DNA of 20,700 nt from an uncultured Clostridia bacterium. Its GTDB lineage: Bacteria; Bacillota; Clostridia; TANB77; CAG-508. Each line of letters opens with the position of its first letter. Position 1 is the first letter of the stretch. Below, in pieces: positions 6,872 to 12,146 of the stretch. Location: positions 1 through 20,700 of the forward strand of contig CANQOU010000008.1 in NCBI GenBank assembly GCA_947625565.1, read 5' to 3'. The notes under the pieces were generated by a model, which searched no databases, was not told the DNA's origin, and saw only the letters and a list, made by a program, of their open reading frames with translations. Both the position numbers and the translations under genes were made by a program.

Positions 6872-7216
6872 CTACCTTAATAATTTTTGTTTTTCTATTT
6901 CAAACTCTACATCTGTTATTGCTCCACTTTCTTTTAGTTTTTGTAATTTTGCCAAGTCTTCATATTTGTTTCCACCAACATTTCTCAAAGCATTACTTGT
7001 TGCTGTTCCGTCTGTATCAATAAATGCCCATACTAAACTTCCAGCCCAACCTAAAAAAGTCCAACCTAACAAAAAGTTTATAAGCAAAATTATTCCCTTG
7101 TTTGCGTGTCCTTTTTTATATGCTATTATACTCGGCAAAAAGTATAATACTATTCCTGCAACAATTAGTAATACTCCTACTAATATTGCTACTATTGCAA
7201 ACACGCCTTCTTCCAT
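6872..7216 (-). CDS. Superinfection-immunity-type membrane protein fused to SHOCT domain (copy D)
   Basis: A 114-residue protein, first of the SHOCT operon, with GGGGGTG before ATG 7216. Residues about 6-30 form a membrane helix ending in YFLPSIIAYKKGHANKG; the next helix contains INFLLGWTFLGWAGSLVWAF. This pattern is the hallmark of the Imm_superinfect family, named after the phage T4 Imm protein that blocks DNA entry of superinfecting phage. A short linker leads to the SHOCT hairpin (KYEDLAKLQKLKESGAITDV, then EFEIEKQKLLR). The family is also common in chromosomes where its role is not known, so an exclusion function (against phage or an incoming related element) is inference, though it fits beside conjugation genes. 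Confidence 0.82.
   Translation of the reverse strand: MEEGVFAIVAILVGVLLIVAGIVLYFLPSIIAYKKGHANKGIILLINFLLGWTFLGWAGSLVWAFIDTDGTATSNALRNVGGNKYEDLAKLQKLKESGAITDVEFEIEKQKLLR
6873..6947. repeat. 75-base direct repeat, unit 2 (SHOCT 3' end)
   Basis: Perfect copy of 6480-6554. The two units lie 393 bases apart in the same orientation, so recombination between them would delete exactly one gene while keeping a complete SHOCT end. Confidence 0.9.
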
Positions 7217-7252
7217 TACAACACCCCCTACTACATAATTTTAATTATTTAT

Positions 7253-7281
7253 ATCTTAGCACAAAAAAATACATTTGTCTA
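7253..7281 (-). promoter_or_regulatory. Promoter of the SHOCT operon, with possible operator
   Basis: Minus-strand TAGACA (7281-7276), a 17-base spacer and TAAGAT (7258-7253), 37 bases before the first gene. The inverted repeat ACTG-N7-CAGT (7281-7295) touches the -35 and lies in the gap to the divergent Cro-like gene, so it may be that regulator's binding site (inference). Confidence 0.6.
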
Positions 7282-7368
7282 CTGTTTTTGTCAGTTATGT
7301 TTTTATAAGTTAATATTTTCGTGCGTTTTGTATAAAATATATTAAAACTAAGTATTAGGGGGCTTATT

Positions 7369-7584
7369 ATGTATCAATTAAATGTTATAAATATTCTAAA
7401 AAAACAAAAAAAATCAAAATACTGGCTGTTTAATCAATTAAATAATATAAAGCCTATTTCATATACAAATTTCAATAATATGCTTAACAATAAAACACAA
7501 AGCATTAAATATTCTATGCTTACAAATCTTTGTACTATATTACAATGTACTCCTAATCAGCTGTTTACAATAGTACAAAAATAA
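7369..7584 (+). CDS. Small Cro/C1-type helix-turn-helix regulator
   Basis: A 71-residue protein on the plus strand, with AGGGGG seven bases before ATG 7369. The pattern NILKKQKKSKYWLFNQLN, then ISYTNFNNMLNNKTQSIKYS and MLTNLCTILQCTPNQLFTI fits the compact Xre/Cro fold: helix 2 (SKYWLFNQL), recognition helix (SYTNFNNMLN) and the closing LCTILQCTPNQLF that is typical of the family. It has no effector domain. It is the only plus-strand gene between the T4SS operon and dnaA and is divergent from the SHOCT operon, so it likely represses that operon and itself, in the way of element-borne repressors. DNA binding is a confident call; the target is inferred. Confidence 0.82.
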   Translation: MYQLNVINILKKQKKSKYWLFNQLNNIKPISYTNFNNMLNNKTQSIKYSMLTNLCTILQCTPNQLFTIVQK

Positions 7585-7637
7585 TATCTTCATACTTGTA
7601 CTGTTGTTGCACTCTTATTCTTTAAGTACTAATATCT

Positions 7638-7913
7638 CTATGTAATGCTCTCTATTATTAGTCTAACTGCTAATGTAAAAGCATAAATAAATATATTTTT
7701 ATCTGTCTTTCCCATATATTTATTCTTTATTTCACTTATTTTCTCAAATTCAACTTGTTGCTCTTTTGTTAGTGTATCTGTAAAATTTTCTTCTAGCTCT
7801 ATAATTTGCCTTAATAATTTACTGTCTTTTTCTATATTTGTATACATATCTTCTTCATATAGTTCAAATAATTGTTGTAATTTATCTTTGTTTGTGTAAT
7901 CTTTTATCTCCAT
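7638..7913 (-). CDS. DUF6809-like small protein
   Basis: A 91-residue acidic, all-helical protein; AGGAGAT lies eight bases before ATG 7913. The order ELYEEDMYTNIEKDSKLLRQ, IIELEENFTDTLTKEQQVEF and the closing KNIFIYAFTLAVRLIIES resembles DUF6809 proteins, which are common in gut Firmicutes and often lie in integrated elements. There is no membrane helix apart from the mildly hydrophobic C-terminal helix. Function unknown. It has its own promoter (7940-7968), and no gene follows it on the same strand before the divergent regulator. Confidence 0.7.
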   Translation of the reverse strand: MEIKDYTNKDKLQQLFELYEEDMYTNIEKDSKLLRQIIELEENFTDTLTKEQQVEFEKISEIKNKYMGKTDKNIFIYAFTLAVRLIIESIT

Positions 7914-7939
7914 ATTTCACATCTCCTACCATTTTTTAA

Positions 7940-7968
7940 ATTATAACAAATTTTTGTTCTCTTTCCAA
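7940..7968 (-). promoter_or_regulatory. Promoter of the DUF6809-like gene with internal palindrome
   Basis: Minus-strand TTGGAA (7968-7963), 17 bases, TATAAT (7945-7940) with an extended TG. The spacer holds the inverted repeat AACAAA-TT-TTTGTT, placed where a repressor would block polymerase. Confidence 0.6.
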
Positions 7969-7977
7969 GCCTTTTTA

Positions 7978-8223
7978 TTAATCTTTTTGTATTTCTTCTA
8001 GCCTTGTTATTATATCTTCCATTTTCACAACAATTTGCTCTAAATCACTTACGTCCATATCTTTTAAATCTTCAAGTAATATTTCTTTCTTTTGTAAAAA
8101 CAAATCTAGCAACCTTGTCATTATTTTTGCCATTTTTATTATATACGTCATTGCCTCTTTTTTCTTTACAAATGTTAAATCGTCTACATCATCAAGTCTA
8201 TACAATTGTTCTTCAAAAGTCAT
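7978..8223 (-). CDS. Small helical protein of unknown function
   Basis: An 81-residue protein with AGGAG eight bases before ATG 8223. It is charged and predicted to be nearly all helix: MTFEEQLYRLDDVDDLTFVK, then a middle amphipathic helix (AKIMTRLLDLFLQKKEILLE) and a C-terminal heptad-like stretch (LEQIVVKMEDIITRLEEIQK) that could form a coiled coil. No signal peptide and no membrane helix. I do not recognise the family. It lies 14 bases after the stop of the gene at 8238-8447, so the two form an operon. Confidence 0.65.
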   Translation of the reverse strand: MTFEEQLYRLDDVDDLTFVKKKEAMTYIIKMAKIMTRLLDLFLQKKEILLEDLKDMDVSDLEQIVVKMEDIITRLEEIQKD

Positions 8224-8237
8224 TTATCTTGCTCCTT

Positions 8238-8447
8238 TCATTTTACCTTTATTATTTCGCTTACTTTCTTTAATGCTGTTTTTACTTTTGCTAATATTAT
8301 GCTAATGTATTTATAATCGTCGTTGTTAATTTCTCTTGTTTGTTCAATGTACCTAATAATATATTTTATTAAAAGTTCAATGTCGTACATATCTTCTACT
8401 ACATTGTCATTGTTTATTGTTTGTTTTACTTCTAATATCTTTACCAT
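8238..8447 (-). CDS. Small protein of unknown function
   Basis: A 69-residue protein with GGTGG nine bases before ATG 8447. It is helical, with an Asp/Glu-rich middle (VVEDMYDIELLIKYIIRYIE) and a basic C-terminal helix (IILAKVKTALKKVSEIIKVK). No motif is recognised. It is the first gene after the tRNA terminator and probably the first of a two-gene operon with 7978-8223. A possible promoter (TTGATG, 17 bases, TAACAT) overlaps the tandem repeat at 8565-8584, but this is weak. Confidence 0.6.
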   Translation of the reverse strand: MVKILEVKQTINNDNVVEDMYDIELLIKYIIRYIEQTREINNDDYKYISIILAKVKTALKKVSEIIKVK

Positions 8448-8564
8448 TATATTTACACCACCATATATTACATTTTATTTTATATCTATTAATATTTTAC
8501 TGTTTATTTTCTCTTTGTTATTCATTTTTAATTTAACTTATATACACTATTAGTATGTTACTCG

Positions 8565-8584
8565 TCCATCAATTGTCCATCAAA
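8565..8584. repeat. Tandem 9-base direct repeat GTCCATCAA
   Basis: Two copies of GTCCATCAA at 8565-8573 and 8576-8584, one helical turn apart (11 bases). It lies between the tRNA-Ser terminator and the first accessory gene, a place where integrase arm sites or regulator sites would be expected. Function not shown. Confidence 0.6.
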
Positions 8585-8659
8585 TAATTAAATCTTATTG
8601 TATTTTAGTGTGTTTTAATCATTTTATAACCCATTTTTTTACTAAAATCCATTAAAAAG

Positions 8660-8695
8660 CAAAAAAAAAGCAATAGTTCTTTTAAAACTACTGCT
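8660..8695 (-). terminator. Terminator of the tRNA-Ser unit
   Basis: Minus-strand AGCAGTAGTT, seven-base loop, AACTATTGCT (one G-T pair) and then nine T residues. It begins three bases after the tRNA CCA end. Confidence 0.85.
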
Positions 8696-8697
8696 AT

Positions 8698-8787
8698 TGG
8701 CGGAGTAGAGAGGGTTCGAACCTCCGCGCCGCTTTCGCGACCTAATTGTTTAGCAAACAATCCCCTTCACCACTTGGGTACTACTCC
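8698..8787 (-). tRNA. tRNA-Ser (anticodon GCU)
   Basis: The acceptor stem GGAGTAG / CTACTCC is closed by G and encoded CCA. The anticodon loop TTGCTAA in stem ATTGT/ACAAT gives anticodon GCT, for Ser codons AGC/AGU. A long variable arm (GTCGCGAAAGCGGC) and T-arm GGAGGTTCGAACCCTC follow, as in class II tRNAs. The ends are exact from the stem pairing. It is the second gene of a tRNA unit and borders the accessory region, a common integration site. Confidence 0.95.
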
Positions 8788-8847
8788 GTGTAAGGTTTGC
8801 ACGTTTTTTTATTTATTTATTTTTTCTTTTGCATTTTTGCTACTCAC

Positions 8848-8891
8848 AACAGTTTAGCAAACTGCCCCCTTCACCACTTGGGTACACCTAC
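8848..8891 (-). pseudogene. Truncated tRNA-Ser(GCU) 5' half
   Basis: Read on the minus strand it starts GTAGGTG, then GTACCCAAGTGGTGAAGGGG, identical over 20 bases to the intact tRNA-Ser(GCU) D-arm region, then a well-paired anticodon stem-loop GCAGT-TTGCTAA-ACTGT with anticodon GCT. After that the sequence runs into A/T-rich DNA with no T-arm and no acceptor 3' strand. It is not a plain copy of the neighbouring gene, because the anticodon stem differs but still pairs. It looks like the displaced half of an older tRNA-Ser gene. Confidence 0.8.
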
Positions 8892-8942
8892 ATATATAAT
8901 AAAAGAAAATAAAAACTATGGTCTTTATTTTCTTTATATATT

Positions 8943-9034
<92 letters not shown>

Positions 9035-9068
9035 ATATATTGTTGACAAGTGTCTCGCGACAATAACT

Positions 9069-9097
9069 ATCTTAGCATTTTTATGGACATTTGTCAA
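9069..9097 (-). promoter_or_regulatory. Promoter of the tRNA-Ser unit
   Basis: Perfect TTGACA (9097-9092), 17 bases, TAAGAT (9074-9069) on the minus strand, about 35 bases before the first tRNA. Confidence 0.8.
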
Positions 9098-9122
9098 TAG
9101 CAATTTTTGGAATTTTTAAATT

Positions 9123-9656
9123 TTAATTGTCTTTTGATTTATCTTTAACATGATATATGTTTTTAGATTGTATTGCTTTTTCAATTGCTTGTTTTTCTTC
9201 TTCAGAAATTGTATAATTTGATTTTCCATTTTCTACAGGTTTTGCATATATATTAGACATTTCTCTAGAATATATTCCATTTAACACAACACCTGAATTA
9301 TTCTCATCAAGTAAGGCAAGAGCAAAACTTAAATCACTTCCTGTATCTTTAAATGCACTATATCTTACTATACCTACTTTTTGAATACAACCAGATACAT
9401 CTTCTTCTATATTTTGGCAAAAGTCTAATATTTCTGCATTTTGTTTTTCTACTTTACTCACTCTGTACATGTAGTTTTCCAAGTCTTCTTCTATATTATT
9501 CCCATTTCCTAATTTTTTCATGAATTTATTATACTTTTTATTTATGCTAGAAATTTTAATTAAATTTATCAAATATCCTATAAATAAAGCTATCCCTAAT
9601 ACTGCATATATAATAAGAAATGTATCACTTCTTAATAACTCTATTATATTTTCCAT
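9123..9656 (-). CDS. DUF4446 family membrane protein
   Basis: A 177-residue protein with AGGAGG before ATG 9656. One N-terminal membrane helix (about 12-32), a coiled-coil-like linker (SINKKYNKFMKKLGNG to about 85), then the conserved core IQKVGIVRYSAFKDTGSDLS, FALALLDENNSGVVLNGIYS and YAKPVENGKSNYTISEEEKQ. This core is the signature of DUF4446, a clostridial family usually found directly after parB. It starts nine bases beyond the parB stop, in the same operon. Function is unknown; its constant place suggests a link to chromosome segregation or the cell envelope, which is inference. Confidence 0.92.
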   Translation of the reverse strand: MENIIELLRSDTFLIIYAVLGIALFIGYLINLIKISSINKKYNKFMKKLGNGNNIEEDLENYMYRVSKVEKQNAEILDFCQNIEEDVSGCIQKVGIVRYSAFKDTGSDLSFALALLDENNSGVVLNGIYSREMSNIYAKPVENGKSNYTISEEEKQAIEKAIQSKNIYHVKDKSKDN

Positions 9657-9665
9657 TTGTACCTC

Positions 9666-10508
9666 CTATTTCATCAAGTCTAATATTCTTTCTAAATCAT
9701 CATTGCTTGTATATTCAATAATGATTTTTCCTCTTCTTTTTCCTGCATCTAGTCTTACTTTAGTCCCAAAAAAGTTTTGGAATGTATTTTCAATATCTCT
9801 ATATAACACATGTTGTCTTTCCATTTGCTCTTTAGTTTCTCCTTTTTTTTGTGCTGATTTTTCTGCTTGTCTAACTGTTACTCCTCTTTCTAACATTTGT
9901 AATGCCATTCTATATTGCTTTTCTGGATCTTGAATAGCTAGTAATGCTCTAAAATGTCCTTCTGATAGTTTTCCCTCTTTTGCCATTTCTAAAACTCTTG
10001 GCTCCAAATTTAAAATACGAAGAGAATTTGTAATAGCACTTCTACTTTTTCCTAACTGTTTAGCCACTTCTTCTTGTGTTAAGTCATATGCTTTCATTAA
10101 GTTCTTTATTCCCATTGCCTTTTCATATGGTGTTAAGTCTTCTCTTTGCAAATTTTCTATCAAAGAAATTCTAGTATTTTTCTTTTCGTCATCTTCTCTA
10201 ATAATTGCTGGTATCTTCTCCAAACCTGCCAATTTACAAGCTCTCCATCTTCTTTCTCCAGCTATAATTGAATAATATCCATCTTTTTTTGCTACAACTA
10301 TTGGTTGAATCAATCCAAATTCTTTAATTGATTCTGCTAATTCTTCTAATGCTTCTTGTTTAAAATGCTTTCTTGCCTGTTCTTTGTTTGGTTCAATTTC
10401 TGTTATATTTAATTCTTTCATTATGTCTGTTTCTTGCATTTGTTCTTCTTCAGGTACTGGTCCAAATAGTGCATCTAAGCCTTTTCCTAATCCTGTTTTT
10501 TTAGGCAT
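9666..10508 (-). CDS. parB: Chromosome partitioning protein ParB (Spo0J)
   Basis: I start it at ATG 10508-10506 (MPKKTGLGKGLDALFG, 280 residues), five bases after AGGTGG; a GTG three codons earlier lies inside that site. The N-terminus holds the GLGKGLDALF motif that stimulates ParA. The CTP-binding ParB fold has GERRWRA at about 84-90 and ENLQREDLTPYEKA at about 118-131. The helix-turn-helix (QEEVAKQLGKSRSAITNSLR) reads parS, and a C-terminal dimer domain follows. ParB binds parS near oriC and loads as a sliding clamp, organising the origin with ParA and SMC. Length is normal. No canonical parS site is visible in this window. Confidence 0.97.
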   Translation of the reverse strand: MPKKTGLGKGLDALFGPVPEEEQMQETDIMKELNITEIEPNKEQARKHFKQEALEELAESIKEFGLIQPIVVAKKDGYYSIIAGERRWRACKLAGLEKIPAIIREDDEKKNTRISLIENLQREDLTPYEKAMGIKNLMKAYDLTQEEVAKQLGKSRSAITNSLRILNLEPRVLEMAKEGKLSEGHFRALLAIQDPEKQYRMALQMLERGVTVRQAEKSAQKKGETKEQMERQHVLYRDIENTFQNFFGTKVRLDAGKRRGKIIIEYTSNDDLERILDLMK

Positions 10509-10517
10509 TTTTACCAC

Positions 10518-11291
10518 CTACCCTTTCTCTTCTTCATTTTTTTTCAAAAATTCTTTTGTAAATTTTTCATAACTTTTTGCACCCTTGGAACGTGGGTCAT
10601 ATTCTGTTATTGGCATACCATAGCTTGGTGCTTCACTTAGTCTAACATTCCTTGGAATTACTGTTTTATATACTCTATTTTCAAAATATTTTTTTACTTC
10701 TTTCACAACTTGATTAGATAAATTTGTCCTAATGTCGTACATTGTTAATAATGCCCCTTCTATTTGTAATTGCTTATTTAAATGTTTTTTTACTAAATTC
10801 ACAGTATTTATCAGTTGTCCTAATCCTTCTAATGCATAATACTCACATTGTACTGGTATCAATACACTATCTGATGCAGTAAAGGCATTTAAAGTAATTA
10901 AACCTAGTGATGGTGGACAGTCAATTAAAATATAGTCAAATATGTCTTTTATTTCTTCTATTTTTTCTTTTAATCTTTGTTCCCTTGACATCATAGATAC
11001 TAGTTCTACTTCTGCTCCTGCTAAATTAATATTAGATGGACATATTAATAGATTTTTTATCATTGTCTTTTCAATTACATCTCTCATTGATGCTTCTCCT
11101 ACTAAAACATCATATGTTGAATATTCTACATCTTTTTCTGCACCTAATCCGCTTGTTGCGTTTCCTTGAGGATCTGCATCTATTAATAAAACTTTTTTCC
11201 CTTTTTTTGCCAAAAATGTACTCAAATTTATTGTTGTAGTTGTTTTTCCCACTCCACCTTTTTGATTTGCTACTGATATTACTTTTCCCAA
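10518..11291 (-). CDS. parA: Chromosome partitioning ATPase ParA (Soj)
   Basis: A 257-residue ParA/MinD-type ATPase. The deviant Walker A is KGGVGKTTTTINLS near the start, followed by LLIDADPQGNATSGLG, then DYILIDCPPSLGLITLNA (Walker B) and the C-terminal RNVRLSEAPSYGMPITEYDP that is typical of Soj. It lacks an N-terminal helix-turn-helix, as chromosomal ParA does. The start is TTG (11291-11289), eight bases after GGGGG; no ATG in frame is better placed. In related bacteria it also regulates DnaA. It has its own promoter, overlapping the rsmG terminator, and is followed at once by parB. Confidence 0.97.
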   Translation of the reverse strand: MGKVISVANQKGGVGKTTTTINLSTFLAKKGKKVLLIDADPQGNATSGLGAEKDVEYSTYDVLVGEASMRDVIEKTMIKNLLICPSNINLAGAEVELVSMMSREQRLKEKIEEIKDIFDYILIDCPPSLGLITLNAFTASDSVLIPVQCEYYALEGLGQLINTVNLVKKHLNKQLQIEGALLTMYDIRTNLSNQVVKEVKKYFENRVYKTVIPRNVRLSEAPSYGMPITEYDPRSKGAKSYEKFTKEFLKKNEEEKG

Positions 11292-11357
11292 TTTTATGCC
11301 CCCATTCTTTGGTAAATGTTTACTTATATATTTGTTTGCTTCTTTTATATTAGCTAT

Positions 11358-11386
11358 ATAATATATAAAAATAGCAAAAATGTCAA
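11358..11386 (-). promoter_or_regulatory. Promoter of the parA-parB-DUF4446 operon
   Basis: Perfect TTGACA (11386-11381), 17 bases, TATTAT (11363-11358) on the minus strand. The -35 lies in the loop of the rsmG terminator, so the two signals share DNA. Confidence 0.75.
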
Positions 11387-11404
11387 TGAAATTTTGCTAT
11401 TTTT
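11368..11404 (-). terminator. Terminator of the mnmG-rsmG unit
   Basis: Minus-strand AATAGCAAAA pairs with TTTTGCTATT across an 11-13 base loop, and T-rich DNA follows. It lies 17 bases after the rsmG stop. The A-rich left arm could also let it work in the other direction. Confidence 0.7.
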
Positions 11405-11420
11405 TAGATTTTTTGTATAT

Positions 11421-12143
11421 TTATGAAATTGGTTGTTTTGACGGCATTCCCGGCTTTCTAGGATATTTATTTGGTGTATTTTCTACTTTATCAATTATTA
11501 CTATATTTCTTCCTATTTCTGAATCTGGAAGTACAAATTTTTCTATTTTTTCTACTTTCCCACCTAAAATATTTATTGCACATTTTGCATCATTTAATTC
11601 TTCATCCACATTACTACCTTTCATACATATAATCTTTCCACATTTTTTTGACAATGGTAGCATATATTCTACAAGTACAGATAAGTTTGCAACTGCTCTA
11701 GATGTAACATAATCAAATTTTTCTCTATATTTTTTGTCTTTTCCTATTTCCTCTATTCTTGCATGTATTGCCTTGATATTTTTTAGCTTAACTTTTTGTA
11801 TTGTTTCTTGTAAAAAATTGATTCTTTTTTGCAATGAATCCACCAAAACAATATCAATATCTGGTCTTATTATTTTTAGTGGAATTCCTGGAAATCCTGC
11901 TCCTGTTCCAACATCTATTAGAGATGTTTTTTCTGTAATATATTTTGATATAGTAAATGAATCAATAAAATGTTTTAAGATTATCTCTCTTGGTTCTGTT
12001 ATTGCTGTTAAATTTATTTTTTCATTCCAATTTAATAACAAATGCATATATTCCCATAATTGCTCTATTTGCTTTTCTTGTAATATTATTTGAATTTTTT
12101 TTGCTTTCTCTATAATATCTTCTCTAAATTCTTCAAATTCCAT
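11421..12143 (-). CDS. rsmG: 16S rRNA m7G527 methyltransferase RsmG (GidB)
   Basis: A 240-residue SAM-dependent methyltransferase. The N-terminal helices (LLLNWNEKINLTAI) and the SAM loop SLIDVGTGAGFPGIPLKI are family hallmarks; DYVTSRAVANLSVLVEY and CMKGSNVDEEL mark the substrate side. It methylates N7 of G527 in 16S rRNA; loss gives low-level streptomycin resistance in other bacteria. The ATG at 12143 follows AAGGG and lies only three bases after the mnmG stop, so it is in one operon with mnmG. The end is the basic NKYPRKPGMPSKQPIS, normal for the family. Confidence 0.97.
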   Translation of the reverse strand: MEFEEFREDIIEKAKKIQIILQEKQIEQLWEYMHLLLNWNEKINLTAITEPREIILKHFIDSFTISKYITEKTSLIDVGTGAGFPGIPLKIIRPDIDIVLVDSLQKRINFLQETIQKVKLKNIKAIHARIEEIGKDKKYREKFDYVTSRAVANLSVLVEYMLPLSKKCGKIICMKGSNVDEELNDAKCAINILGGKVEKIEKFVLPDSEIGRNIVIIDKVENTPNKYPRKPGMPSKQPIS

Positions 12144-12146
12144 ATA

